This document shows, one piece after another, positions 30,325 through 39,738 of a stretch of 64,000 nucleotides of DNA. Each line of letters opens with the position of its first letter. The stretch's first letter is position 1. A program made the translations under genes and the position numbers. The notes below the pieces were generated by a model. That model saw only the letters and a program-made list of their open reading frames with translations, searched no databases and had not been told where the DNA came from. Source of the stretch: Komarekiella atlantica HA4396-MV6 (GTDB taxonomy: Bacteria; Cyanobacteriota; Cyanobacteriia; Cyanobacteriales; Nostocaceae); assembly GCA_019359395.1 (NCBI GenBank), contig JAHHHK010000028.1, forward strand, positions 34,258 to 98,257. Direction: 5' to 3'.

Positions 30325-31243
30325 GTTTTTCCAGGAGGGCTAGTTGCTTTGGTTTCTTGCCAATATAACTGAAATCGTTGATTTGAGTATTCACCAGGCT
30401 TCTAGATAAACTTGGCGATAAGTACAATGATTCAGTTGTGATTTCTTCTTTGCCGAGCAGTGTAGACTGTGACGATCTTCCAACTTCGATTTCGATTCTT
30501 TCAAGACTTAAGCTTAGAGGAAGAACCTTGCCGAAAGCCTTATCACCTAACTTACCATCGTAACTGATAGCAAATGCCGCTTCTTTTCGATTTAGCTGTT
30601 CAAGAGCTAATACAAAATCATCGAAACCTATCCCGGATAAATATCTTGAATCTCTATTTTCACATACCCCTTGATATGGGGGATCCATATAGATGAAATC
30701 ACTATCTTGAATTTGCTGTAATACTTCTCGATAATCCAAACTTGTAAACTTACATTTGCCTTTTAGAAGACTGGATACACCTGCTATATTTTTTCTCATT
30801 GTCTCAGGTCGCGTTCCTTTCCGCCTTTTGTCCGGGCTTTGGTTGAATAAACCCTCGGAATTATAACGGACTGAACCTTTAACACATCTTGCTAGTAAGT
30901 AAAGGAACAATTTTGGATCATTAGTCTTATTAAATTTTGATCTGATCTCAAAATAGTGAGCTATGGAATCGGTATGTTGTTCATTCCATAGTTCTGAATA
31001 GAAATCTGCTATTTCATGCGGGTTTTCTATCGCTAGTTCTACTAGCTCAATTAGAGGTTTATTCAGATCATTTAGCCAAAAACTGCGGGCAATCTGATTT
31101 GCAGACGTAGCAACGCTAATTGCGGCAGTTCCAGCAAAAGGCTCTACTAACCTATTGATATTTTTGGGAAGAAACTGGAGGATGTGCTTTGCTAAATTCC
31201 TCTTGCTACCTTGATATTGAATGAAATGAGGTAGATTCGCCAT
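30296..31243 (-). CDS. D12-class N6-adenine DNA methyltransferase
   Basis: The 315-aa enzyme has the Dam-like order of motifs: QYQGSKRNLAKHIL at the N-terminus (motif X), VEPFAGTAAISVA (motif I, SAM binding) near residue 35, and DPPYQGVCE (motif IV, catalytic) near residue 185. I chose the Met at 31243 because the N-terminal motif starts a few residues later; an upstream Met at 31282 would add 13 atypical residues. Its gene overlaps the HNH nuclease gene downstream. It should protect host DNA by methylating adenine in the site the nuclease cuts. Confidence 0.88.
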   Translation of the reverse strand: MANLPHFIQYQGSKRNLAKHILQFLPKNINRLVEPFAGTAAISVATSANQIARSFWLNDLNKPLIELVELAIENPHEIADFYSELWNEQHTDSIAHYFEIRSKFNKTNDPKLFLYLLARCVKGSVRYNSEGLFNQSPDKRRKGTRPETMRKNIAGVSSLLKGKCKFTSLDYREVLQQIQDSDFIYMDPPYQGVCENRDSRYLSGIGFDDFVLALEQLNRKEAAFAISYDGKLGDKAFGKVLPLSLSLERIEIEVGRSSQSTLLGKEEITTESLYLSPSLSRSLVNTQINDFSYIGKKPKQLALLEKHGEFAAATR

Positions 31244-31433
31244 CGCCACACAAGAACAAATGATCTTAAAGCAGTTTATCACGATAGATTGAGCTTGCCG
31301 CTTAACTCAGCATTTTTTCAAGTTGGAGGGGTCAGGATAGGGGCTGAAGCCTGAGACGGCTAACTATTTATCTGGGGAGAATCATAGAAAAGTTTGGTGT
31401 TATTGGTTGCTTTAAGGCGCTCGCTTAATTCTG

Positions 31434-31613
31434 TTAAGATTTCTCTATTGACTTGGCACGTCGGCAAAGCAGCTTTACCATGGGTTGCGGTAATTTGGCT
31501 TGGCTACGGCTGGGAGGTTTAGCATCGTAGAAAGCCAAGACTGCTTGCTCAGAGTAAAACCAGGTTCCAAAATTAAACAAAGCTGCGATCACTAAACCGA
31601 TAATAGCTCCCAT
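31434..31613 (-). pseudogene. Fragment of an HtpX/M48-type metalloprotease gene
   Basis: The minus strand encodes MGAIIGLVIAALFNFGTWFY and continues into LAFYDAKPPSRSQA, which matches the second membrane helix and following loop of HtpX-like proteases. The frame stops after 59 codons, far short of the HExxH active site, and the normal N-terminus is missing. Another open frame continues beyond (TELSERLKATNN...), suggesting a junction with other DNA. The gene is dead. Around it, 31283-32032 holds no other gene. Confidence 0.6.
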
Positions 31614-31955
31614 CGTCTATAACTTCTGGTTTAGGTAGTCTCAATGAATTGTATTTCGCTTATTGGTCAACCCCAAATTCTCTAGAAGACTTTAAGCCTA
31701 GTGCAATTCCTGGTGTACCTAGGCGCAAACCTAAGTCTGTAGCAACTTTTTAAGTTTGGGGCAACCACAAGTAAGTGATAAATTTTTCCGCTGCTGCCTT
31801 CTCATCTACACTCACTCAAGGTGCAGTCGGCAAAATTGCCCGCATACTTGGAAGTAAAAGTCGCCTTCGGTTGTTAAAGCTATCAGCTTATTTGCTATTT
31901 ATCTCTGCATTCTTGAAAACTAAAAACTTAAAATTTTGTTTCAAACAGCTCAACT

Positions 31956-31976
31956 CCGATTGGGGAATCGGGGTTT
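31956..31976 (+). terminator. Hairpin with T-rich tail before the peroxiredoxin gene
   Basis: CCGATT at 31956-31961 and AATCGG at 31966-31971 form a short GC-rich stem followed by GGTTTTG. It looks like an intrinsic terminator for something once upstream, or an attenuator in the leader of the peroxiredoxin gene, whose ATG is about 60 bases on. Confidence 0.45.
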
Positions 31977-32032
31977 TGTGTCATGATGGCAAAGTAGAAC
32001 ACACATGCCTTTTTAACTACAGGGAATCTCTC

Positions 32033-32671
32033 ATGGCTCTCCGTCTAGGTGATACAGTACCCAACTTTACGCAAGCCTCTACACACGGCGACATTGATTT
32101 TTACGAATGGGCAGGTGACAGCTGGGTTGTGCTGTTCTCTCACCCCGCTGATTTTACACCTGTTTGCACTACAGAACTAGGCACAGTTGCCAAGCTGAAA
32201 CCAGAATTTGACAAGCGCAGCGTCAAAGCGATCGCACTCAGTGTTGATGATGTAGAATCCCACAAAGGATGGGTGGGAGATATCGAAGAAACTCAAAGCA
32301 CCACTCTCAACTACCCAATTTTGGCAGATGCAGATCGTAAGGTTTCTGATCTTTACGATATGATCCACCCCAATGCTAATGCAGCTGTGACAGTGCGATC
32401 GGTTTTCGTTATTGACCCCAATAAGAAACTGCGCCTGAGTTTCACATACCCCCCCAGCACTGGACGCAACTTTGATGAACTTTTGCGAGTGATTGATTCG
32501 CTGCAATTGACTGATAATTATAGCGTGGCTACACCCGCTGACTGGAAAGATGGCGAGGATGTCGTAATTGTCCCCTCACTCAAAGATCCAGAAGTACTCA
32601 AACAAAAATTCCCCAAAGGCTACGAGGAAGTTAAACCCTATCTGCGGATGACTCCTCAGCCTAACAAGTAA
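32033..32671 (+). CDS. 1-Cys peroxiredoxin (Prx6 type)
   Basis: The enzyme reduces hydrogen peroxide and organic peroxides in the cytoplasm. Residues HPADFTPVCTTELG near position 38 contain the peroxidatic Cys with the PxxxT(S)xxC active site. The C-terminal domain (KDGEDVVIVPSL, then EEVKPYLRMTPQP) marks the longer Prx6 subfamily. The natural start is the ATG at 32033, giving 212 aa; a longer in-frame extension upstream (to 31775) is not part of the family. A strong terminator follows the gene. Confidence 0.94.
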   Translation: MALRLGDTVPNFTQASTHGDIDFYEWAGDSWVVLFSHPADFTPVCTTELGTVAKLKPEFDKRSVKAIALSVDDVESHKGWVGDIEETQSTTLNYPILADADRKVSDLYDMIHPNANAAVTVRSVFVIDPNKKLRLSFTYPPSTGRNFDELLRVIDSLQLTDNYSVATPADWKDGEDVVIVPSLKDPEVLKQKFPKGYEEVKPYLRMTPQPNK

Positions 32672-32697
32672 ATCTGCAAATGATTTCTTGCATTAGA

Positions 32698-32735
32698 CGC
32701 AAAGACGCCAAGCTATATGGCGTCTTTGCGTTTTT
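32698..32735 (+). terminator. Intrinsic terminator after the peroxiredoxin gene
   Basis: CGCAAAGACGCCA (32698-32710) and TGGCGTCTTTGCG (32718-32730) form a perfect 13-bp stem with a 7-base loop, followed at once by TTTTT. It lies 27 bases after the stop codon. It is the clearest Rho-independent terminator in the window. Confidence 0.9.
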
Positions 32736-32808
32736 AAGTATGAAAATGTCAAAGTAGCAATATTCCTTTATCTTGGTTTTAGCACCCTCAAAACCAAGAT
32801 AAAGGAAT

Positions 32809-33882
32809 ATGAAAAAGCTGATTAATAAGCCAGAAGACTTTGTGCGAGAAAGTCTAGAAGGTATGGCGGCGGCTCATTCTGATTTAATCAGGGTGAACTA
32901 TGACCCTACCTTTGTCTACCGAGCCACTGCACCTATACCGGGAAAAGTAGCAATTATTTCTGGTGGTGGTAGCGGTCACGAACCGATGCACGCTGGTTTT
33001 GTAGGCAAAGGAATGCTTGATGCTGCTTGTCCTGGCGAAGTTTTCACCTCACCCACACCTGATCAAATGCTGGAAGCCGCTAAGCAAGTAGATGGTGGGG
33101 CTGGTATCCTTTATATCGTCAAAAATTATAGCGGCGATGTCATGAATTTTGAAATGGCAACAGAGTTAGCTCGTGCTGAAGGCAACCGGGTGCTGAATAT
33201 TTTAATTGATGACGATGTGGCAGTGAAGGACAGCTTATATACACAAGGACGCCGGGGTGTAGGAACAACGATATTGGCAGAAAAAATTTGTGGAGCAGCA
33301 GCCGAGCAGGGGTATGATTTGACACAAATAGCAGATTTATGCCGTCGAGTAAATCTGCACGGGCGGAGCATGGGAATTGCTTTGACTTCATGTACAGTGC
33401 CCGCTAAAGGTACACCGACATTTGAATTGAGCGATCGCGAAATCGAATTGGGTATCGGTATTCACGGGGAGCCAGGTAGGCAGCGTACAGAAATAAAACC
33501 AGTAGATGAGATTACAGAGATTTTAACGCGTTCAATAATTGAGGATGCAGCCTACAGCCGCACAGTGCGCGAGTGGCATGAAGATAAAGGAGAATGGGTA
33601 GATGTGGAACTGATTAATCCGCCATTGCAAAAAGGCGATCGCCTATTGGCTTTTATCAACAGTATGGGTGGGACTCCCCTTTCTGAACTGTATATTGTCT
33701 ACCGCAAACTAGCCGAAATCTGCGAACAGCAAGGATTGCAAATTGTCCGAAACTTAGTTGGGCCTTACATTACGTCTCTGGAAATGCAAGGTTGCTCAAT
33801 TACCCTGCTGAAGTTGGATGATGAGATGATCCGGCTGTGGGATGCACCAGTAAAAACGCCGAGTTGGCACTGGGGGGCTTAA
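32809..33882 (+). CDS. dhaK: Dihydroxyacetone kinase subunit DhaK
   Basis: DhaK binds dihydroxyacetone through a covalent link to a His. The 357-aa protein shows [20 protein letters not shown] near residue 47 and the substrate His in GIGIHGEPG near residue 222. It is followed one base later by dhaL, the nucleotide-binding subunit. In this PTS-coupled enzyme type a third protein, DhaM, supplies phosphate; no dhaM is in the window. It may therefore use another phosphoryl donor, or dhaM lies elsewhere. Confidence 0.95.
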   Translation: MKKLINKPEDFVRESLEGMAAAHSDLIRVNYDPTFVYRATAPIPGKVAIISGGGSGHEPMHAGFVGKGMLDAACPGEVFTSPTPDQMLEAAKQVDGGAGILYIVKNYSGDVMNFEMATELARAEGNRVLNILIDDDVAVKDSLYTQGRRGVGTTILAEKICGAAAEQGYDLTQIADLCRRVNLHGRSMGIALTSCTVPAKGTPTFELSDREIELGIGIHGEPGRQRTEIKPVDEITEILTRSIIEDAAYSRTVREWHEDKGEWVDVELINPPLQKGDRLLAFINSMGGTPLSELYIVYRKLAEICEQQGLQIVRNLVGPYITSLEMQGCSITLLKLDDEMIRLWDAPVKTPSWHWGA

Positions 33883-33883
33883 C

Positions 33884-34525
33884 ATGGTGAATCAGGCGCA
33901 AATATTACAATGGTTGCAGGTCTTTGCAACCGAGATAGAGCAGAATAAACAATATTTGACAGAATTAGATGCTGCGATCGGTGATGCTGATCATGGGATT
34001 AATATGGATCGCGGTTTTAAAAAGGTAAGCAGTCAGTTACCGAGTCTTGCAGATCAAGACATCAGCAGCATTTTGAAAACAGTCAGCATGACTTTGATTT
34101 CCTCTATTGGTGGTGCTAGTGGCCCTCTCTATGGCACTTGGTTTTTGCGTGCAAGTACAGCAGTAGCGGGTAAACAAGAATTGACAGAGCAAGATGTGCT
34201 AAAACTACTCCAAGCTGGGTTAGACGGTGTGCTAGGGCGTGGCAAAGCCCAACTGGGAGACAAAACAATGGTGGATGTGCTATCTCCCGCTGTGGTGGCT
34301 TTTGAGCAAGCTATAAAAGAGAGTAAGAAGACAACGGAGGCTTTGAATACGGCTGTAGTAGCCGCTGAACAAGGGTTGCATAACACCACACCAATGCTAG
34401 CAAAGAAGGGACGGGCCAGCTATCTTGGCGATCGCAGTATCGGTCATCAAGACCCAGGAGGAACTTCTGCTTATTTGATGTTGAAAAGTTTTTTGGAAGT
34501 ACTGGAAGGTTCTGAAGGGTTCTAA
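33884..34525 (+). CDS. dhaL: Dihydroxyacetone kinase subunit DhaL
   Basis: The 213-aa subunit carries the ADP/Mg site: DAAIGDADHGINM near residue 28 holds the metal-binding Asp residues, and GGASGPLYGTWFLRA and GRASYLGDRSIGHQDPGGTS are the conserved helical-bundle loops. It starts one base after the dhaK stop, so the two are an operon and act as a complex. Product is dihydroxyacetone phosphate, feeding glycolysis. Confidence 0.95.
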   Translation: MVNQAQILQWLQVFATEIEQNKQYLTELDAAIGDADHGINMDRGFKKVSSQLPSLADQDISSILKTVSMTLISSIGGASGPLYGTWFLRASTAVAGKQELTEQDVLKLLQAGLDGVLGRGKAQLGDKTMVDVLSPAVVAFEQAIKESKKTTEALNTAVVAAEQGLHNTTPMLAKKGRASYLGDRSIGHQDPGGTSAYLMLKSFLEVLEGSEGF

Positions 34526-34536
34526 TATTACTAATT

Positions 34537-34638
34537 ATACCAATTTAAAAAAAGAATGTGACACATAGACCATGTAGAGACGTTGCAATGCAACGTCTCT
34601 ACCAAAGGATTTGTTGCAATCATTAATTGAATCGGTAT
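34537..34638. repeat. MITE-like element of about 100 bp (copy 1)
   Basis: ATACCAATTTAA at the left end and TTGAATCGGTAT at the right end are imperfect inverted ends. The centre (34574-34602) is a 14-1-14 palindrome whose arm is GTAGAGACGTTGCA. A second copy in reverse orientation lies at about 46459-46548 with closely matching flanks, so the whole 100 bp, not just the palindrome, was copied. No coding capacity. Confidence 0.75.
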
Positions 34639-34655
34639 TATTTATGCCTACCTGC

Positions 34656-36608
34656 TTACAATTCACTTTTAGGTTTTTCTATGGTGTCGGGACTTTCTGG
34701 AGTTAAAAATTTGTCAGTATTGAAGAATTCCCGTTGAGAATTATTTTGATTATCAACTTTAGATCGTTCCTGTTGAGAATTCTCTTGATTATCGACTTTA
34801 GGGAGTGCCTGTTTAACTAGATTGACAGCAGCTTGTTTAAACATTGGTTCTAATTTATTTCGCCAGTATTGAGTATTAGGTAACTTTTCTGGATGGTTTT
34901 TATAATCTAAAACTTTATCCCATTGACCATCTTCTAGTGCTCTGTTGATGTCATTAAATAACGCGTCTGCCTTAGCCCAGTCTTCTTGCCACTGGGTAAT
35001 CATTTTGCCTGTTTCTTTGATATTAGAAACCGTATTTTCTGGAATAGACCGCAGAAGTGCGATCGCACCTTGCAAGTCTCCAGATTCATACTTCTGTCTT
35101 GCTTGTTCTATAATCTTGGTACTGTTAGCACTAGGCTGTGATTGCTCTGATGTCTCATCGGCAGTTGATTCGTCCAATTTTTCTGGCAATGGCGTTACTA
35201 CATTACGAGATTTTGGTTTTGGTTTGGGAATCGGTCGAGTAGCAATCAGAGTATTATCATCTATTGTCTTAATTGCAATCCCTTTATCGCGTAGGCAAGA
35301 AACCCATTGGTCATTATTGGCTATTACATCCGAGTGCGCCCAAGCCAAACGCCCAGAATTAAGTTTAACTTCTATCCATCCCCGTTTTGTCCGCTTGCCA
35401 GTAACCTCAAACTTGGCGTCTTGAGTAACAGTTCGCACAATCTTGTCAGAATTAATTGAACTAGGTTCAGAACGAATATTAGAGTTTTCCACGACAACAG
35501 CCAAGCAATTTTGTGCTGAGGCGGTATCATCACCCATAAAATTGGCAGCTAAATTTTTCACATTTGGATACACATTTGCTACCAAAGCCGCTGCACCACC
35601 TGCCAAGAATACGCCAATTAATAGCGGCCATGGGTCAGGTGAATCTTTGCGGACAGGTTTAGCGGGTGTAGGATTTGCGGGTGCAACTGCAACCGTTTGC
35701 TGACGAGATATTTGAGGTAAAGATTTGGTTTCTTGGTAACTAGAATTTTTAACGGATGCTTGAGGTATGGAAAGTGCAGGCATAGGATTAATCACCTCTT
35801 GACATGCTTGCAGCGCTTCCGTTGCACTTTGGTAGCGGTCTTTGAAGTGATAACGCACCATCTTGTTTAACACTGCTGCCAAACGGTAGTTTACAGGTAC
35901 TAAATGCTGCCAGAGGATTTCACCCGTTTCAGGATCTTCTTGCAATTCTGTCGCCGATAATCCTGTTAATGCTTGAATAGCGATGATGCCAAGAGAATAG
36001 ATATCACTGTTGGGGCGGGGTTTGCCTTGCCCTTGTTCCGTAGGCATATAGCCAGGAGTGCCAATAACTACTGTGGCAGTAGGTTGCCCACCAGGCGCAA
36101 CTATTGATGTACGCAGTTGCTTGACTGCGCCAAAGTCTACTAAAACTAATTTCTGATCAGAGGCGCGACGGATGATATTATCTGGTTTGATGTCGCGGTG
36201 AATCACGCCTTGGCGGTGGACAAAATCCAGAATGCTCAGAACTTCCTGCAACAGTTGAATGACTTGGCTTTCACTCCAGCGCTTACCAGGTATAAGTTCC
36301 TCAGTTAGGGTATGTCCTTCAATATATTCTTGGACTAAATAGAATTCTTGATTTTCGTCAAAGTAAGCTAGCAGCCTGGGTATCTGATCGTGATTGCCCA
36401 GATGTTCTAAGGATTCGGCTTCACTGTTGAACAGACGCTTAGCAGTTTCAAAAACTCTGGGGTCGGAACTTGCAGGTTTAAGATGCTTAACAACACAGAT
36501 AGGATTACCTGGCCGCCTAGTATCTTGGGCAATGTAGGTTTGACCAAATCCTCCCGTCGCCAGGACTCGAATTACTTGGTAACGATGGTCTAGTAGCTTG
36601 CCTATCAT
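34656..36608 (-). CDS. Ser/Thr protein kinase with SH3 domain
   Basis: The 650-aa membrane kinase begins MIGKLLDHRYQVIRVL, with the glycine loop ATGGFGQTYIAQD, catalytic HRDIKPDN and DFGA motifs in the first 280 residues. A single transmembrane helix (LLIGVFLAGGAAALVANV) follows, then an SH3-like domain and a C-terminal helical, Gln/Asn-rich region. I chose the Met at 36608 because an AGAGGA ribosome site precedes it; an upstream Met at 36674 adds 22 unrelated residues. The outer SH3 part could sense cell wall. The activating signal and targets are unknown. Confidence 0.9.
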   Translation of the reverse strand: MIGKLLDHRYQVIRVLATGGFGQTYIAQDTRRPGNPICVVKHLKPASSDPRVFETAKRLFNSEAESLEHLGNHDQIPRLLAYFDENQEFYLVQEYIEGHTLTEELIPGKRWSESQVIQLLQEVLSILDFVHRQGVIHRDIKPDNIIRRASDQKLVLVDFGAVKQLRTSIVAPGGQPTATVVIGTPGYMPTEQGQGKPRPNSDIYSLGIIAIQALTGLSATELQEDPETGEILWQHLVPVNYRLAAVLNKMVRYHFKDRYQSATEALQACQEVINPMPALSIPQASVKNSSYQETKSLPQISRQQTVAVAPANPTPAKPVRKDSPDPWPLLIGVFLAGGAAALVANVYPNVKNLAANFMGDDTASAQNCLAVVVENSNIRSEPSSINSDKIVRTVTQDAKFEVTGKRTKRGWIEVKLNSGRLAWAHSDVIANNDQWVSCLRDKGIAIKTIDDNTLIATRPIPKPKPKSRNVVTPLPEKLDESTADETSEQSQPSANSTKIIEQARQKYESGDLQGAIALLRSIPENTVSNIKETGKMITQWQEDWAKADALFNDINRALEDGQWDKVLDYKNHPEKLPNTQYWRNKLEPMFKQAAVNLVKQALPKVDNQENSQQERSKVDNQNNSQREFFNTDKFLTPESPDTIEKPKSEL

Positions 36609-36773
36609 ATTCCTCTCCCCAGAGTTATTACCTAATTTTCCAGCTGGTAATAAATATCTCCAAATTTTCTTCAATGAAATCCGCTATCTTGAGAAAAGAT
36701 TTAGATTAAAAACGCAGCTTTTTAATAAACGCAGACTAGATTATTTTTCTTTTAGTGCCCCTGTTTATTACCA

Positions 36774-37262
36774 ATGCCACCCAGAATCACAAACTCAGTT
36801 GCATGGCAGCAGGCTGAAATCCTCATGCAACCCGCTTTCATTCGCGTTGTCGATAATCTTCGCAAGCTGCTTGATGCATCTAACTGGACAGGAACCTACC
36901 ACGATGTACTGATTTGGCCGCCTAACACCACTGATGAGCTAAAAGCACTGGTGACTCGCCTGTTGCAAGAGATGGAAACTGCAACACCGGAAGAAGCAGA
37001 AAACATTAGAGAAACTCTTGCTCGTCTACCAATGCCCCATCCAGGATATCATTTACGTTTGCAGCGTCAAGGGCAAGAGGTCAGTATCGATTTGTGGGAA
37101 CTGTGCTATCAAGTGTGTTTTCTTGAGTACGACCCTGAAAATGAAGCAGTTAATATCGATACTGGTTTAATGGATGAGTTTGGTGAAGTGGATTGGCAGC
37201 GTTTGGATGCTAAGGCTAAGGAGTTAGTTGAGCAAGCGTTTGCAAGTTTACCAGAAAGTTAA
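36774..37262 (+). CDS. Conserved cyanobacterial protein of unknown function
   Basis: A 162-aa cytoplasmic protein rich in helices (VAWQQAEILMQPAFIRVVDNLRK at the start, ELVEQAFASLPE at the end), with a central LRLQRQGQEVSIDLWELCYQVCFLEY strand-helix segment. I do not recognise a Pfam family. It is divergent from the kinase gene, with 165 bases between starts, and is followed by a strong hairpin. It is probably real because the frame is long, has good composition and is followed by a terminator. Confidence 0.75.
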   Translation: MPPRITNSVAWQQAEILMQPAFIRVVDNLRKLLDASNWTGTYHDVLIWPPNTTDELKALVTRLLQEMETATPEEAENIRETLARLPMPHPGYHLRLQRQGQEVSIDLWELCYQVCFLEYDPENEAVNIDTGLMDEFGEVDWQRLDAKAKELVEQAFASLPES

Positions 37263-37296
37263 AGCTCTCAGAATAGAATTCTGGGACTATACGAAC

Positions 37297-37318
37297 AAAG
37301 CCCACCTTTGTGGGCTTT
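37297..37318 (+). terminator. Hairpin between convergent genes
   Basis: AAAGCCCAC (37297-37305) and GTGGGCTTT (37310-37318) form a perfect 9-bp stem with a 4-base loop, 34 bases after the plus-strand gene and 69 before the end of the minus-strand dynamin gene. The A/T edges would let it work in both directions. Confidence 0.75.
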
Positions 37319-37386
37319 GAGATAAAGGTAGGCGATTTTTTAGCTTATCTAAATTCGTGAAGTTGTCTAGTTACCTAGCTGACTGT

Positions 37387-39738
37387 TTAAGCTGGCTTCC
37401 AATTACTCAGGGATACTCGAATAGCTGTCAATTCACACAGATATTTATTCAACTTGTCTTTGTGAATATTAAGGATTTCACGAATCTGATCAGCCTCAGC
37501 TTCTCTCATTTTCCGTTCTTTCAGCAAACGGTCAAAATCATCTTGAAATGTTTTAATATAGTCGTTGATTTGTTGCTCTGCACTTCTGAAATCTTCCTCA
37601 ACTTGTTTTTCAATAACTCGCTGTAACAGTTGTTCATTCCTTGACACTTGCTCATCTATCTTTTGCTTAATTAGTTTTATTGTTTGGCGTAAGTCAATTT
37701 CGTAAAATTCATGTTTATCTTCGTATGAAACATCTACATAATAGACTTTATCCGATTTACAGCAACCACTGTCTCTTTTAGCTTCTTTTCGTGTGCGAGT
37801 AAATACTTCTTGCTGATACTGAATTTTGGCGTCGATTCCTGAAAACTCGAAGCTAGGAAACTGAATATCGTTTACATTTATATGAACATGCAAAGATTGT
37901 CCAAGATATTCAGAAAGTTCATTTGATATTTGTTGAATATCTTCTTGTATTTTATTAACTAGAGCTTCTCTTATTTTTGTACCATCCCTAACTAGCTTAT
38001 CTTGAGTGTCTAGCCACCAACTTTGAATATGAGGAGCGCAAAAATCATTGATGGTACTGCCAATTTTTTGAGCTTCTGCTTTAGTTTTTGCTCTAATGAT
38101 GTATGAGTCTGATATATCTGGCAGATTATCATACTCAGAATCAGAAATATTTAATGAGTCTGGAACAGATTGCCTCATACTGTCTAGCAAAGAGTTGGAT
38201 GTTTTCAGCACTGTTTTAAGCCCTTTTCCTAAAACTTTGCCTATACCAGGAATCAACTCTAGCAATGTTCCGCCTATTTCTCCAGCAATACCAAACCAGT
38301 CAACATCTTGATGTACCTGGCTTTGCAAATTATTAGACTGTTTAATATTATGTTTTGTGGATTTACCCACTCTAGATTGAGCAATCTGATCAATTTCATG
38401 TTGGATTTTATCTTTTGCTTCATAAGCAAATATACTAACTCCTTGAATAAAACCTTTTATTAGTATCTGTTTTTGCTTTTCTACAGACTTTTTTACAGTT
38501 TCAACCTTAGTTTTAGCAAATTCTGAATGTCTACGGTAATTTTCTACTTGGATTTTGAGGGATTCGATTGTTATATCCCAACCACTGAATTGAGTGTTTA
38601 AAGAATTTTCAATCGTCTTTGCTGCTTTATCAATTTTTGCCAAAGCGTCACTCAAAAGATTCCAACCAGCATTTTGAGTGATGGTTTCAATGACTGTTTC
38701 TTGAATAGTAGGTAAGCCACTATCCTTTAAAGCTTTTGGCGCAATTTCTGATGGCAAAGGTATTACCTTTCTACCTCTAGCATCTCTTTCAGCATATTTT
38801 GCACTAAAAAAATCTTCAAAATCACTTATCTGGCTTTCTGTTGCGTTTTCTTTTTGAATTAATTTCGCCAAAAGTCCTTGTCTAGAACTTGCAGGATAGA
38901 TAATGGGATTTGGAAAACCAAAGCTAGTTAACTCTAACTTCAAGTCCTTTATGACATCAGCTATTTCTTTATCTTTTTCTGTTTTCTGATCAACTTTATT
39001 AAGGATGAAGTAAATCTTACCCGTATTTTCAGTTAAAATTTCCTTACGATTTTCTATAACATCTTTAAACAAATCTGAAATAGCATTATCTTTGTAAGAA
39101 GCATAATTTAAAACAAACAAAATTGCATTACAGTTTCGTAGCGCTTCCAGTGTAGTTTGTTTTAGTTTTACGTCGAAATTGGCAGACTCCCACTCATTGG
39201 GCCCAGGAGTATCAACTAAGGTGAAGCCAGCAAGTGATGAAAGTGTGCCAATAGCTTCAATAGGATGCTCTATCTTAAAGCTAATAGTGTTGTCAGAATT
39301 GCCTTTCTCTCGAATCTCGCGGGTACGTTCCAAAAATTTTTGCTGAATTTTTCCAGCATCACCCTCAGCAATAAGAAAAGGTTGTCTTTGTCCATCTCGG
39401 TATTCCAGAAGTCTTGAAATTTGCCCAGATGGAATATGTCGAACCTCTGTACGGCAGATTGTACATGCTGCTGTTTCACTTGCCAGAATATCAGCACCAA
39501 TCACGGCATTCAAAAAGGTACTTTTGCCAGCTTTCATCGCTGCAATTACAGCCACCTGATACTCTTTCTCTTTCAATGCGTGTAGGGCTTTGTTGATTTC
39601 AACCTCGACACCCTGCAAACCTTTAGTTTCGTCTCCTTCACTGAGACGACTTTGGCGAATTTCTTGAAGGTACTGTAAGAGATTTGTGCCAGCGTTGTAG
39701 ATACTGTCATGTGCTGCCTGAAATTGTTCAGAAGACAT
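37387..39738 (-). CDS. Large dynamin-like GTPase
   Basis: The 783-aa protein has the dynamin-family GTPase domain near its N-terminus: P-loop AAMKAGKS at residues 66-73 (Ala replaces the usual first Gly), a Thr-containing switch I near 90, DTPG at 176-179 and NKVD at 247-250. Beyond about residue 330 it is long helices, with a hydrophobic Gly-rich segment (GIAGEIGGTLLELIPGIGKVLGKGLKTVL) that could be a membrane paddle, and a coiled coil at the C-terminus. Bacterial dynamins remodel membranes, and some protect against phage. No partner dynamin is adjacent. The region around it is rich in defence-type genes and lacks HIP1 octamers. Confidence 0.85.
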   Translation of the reverse strand: MSSEQFQAAHDSIYNAGTNLLQYLQEIRQSRLSEGDETKGLQGVEVEINKALHALKEKEYQVAVIAAMKAGKSTFLNAVIGADILASETAACTICRTEVRHIPSGQISRLLEYRDGQRQPFLIAEGDAGKIQQKFLERTREIREKGNSDNTISFKIEHPIEAIGTLSSLAGFTLVDTPGPNEWESANFDVKLKQTTLEALRNCNAILFVLNYASYKDNAISDLFKDVIENRKEILTENTGKIYFILNKVDQKTEKDKEIADVIKDLKLELTSFGFPNPIIYPASSRQGLLAKLIQKENATESQISDFEDFFSAKYAERDARGRKVIPLPSEIAPKALKDSGLPTIQETVIETITQNAGWNLLSDALAKIDKAAKTIENSLNTQFSGWDITIESLKIQVENYRRHSEFAKTKVETVKKSVEKQKQILIKGFIQGVSIFAYEAKDKIQHEIDQIAQSRVGKSTKHNIKQSNNLQSQVHQDVDWFGIAGEIGGTLLELIPGIGKVLGKGLKTVLKTSNSLLDSMRQSVPDSLNISDSEYDNLPDISDSYIIRAKTKAEAQKIGSTINDFCAPHIQSWWLDTQDKLVRDGTKIREALVNKIQEDIQQISNELSEYLGQSLHVHINVNDIQFPSFEFSGIDAKIQYQQEVFTRTRKEAKRDSGCCKSDKVYYVDVSYEDKHEFYEIDLRQTIKLIKQKIDEQVSRNEQLLQRVIEKQVEEDFRSAEQQINDYIKTFQDDFDRLLKERKMREAEADQIREILNIHKDKLNKYLCELTAIRVSLSNWKPA

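Noticed and set aside
31775..32032. N-terminal extension of the peroxiredoxin frame
   Set aside because: The family starts at MALRLGD (32033); the extension crosses a terminator-like hairpin.
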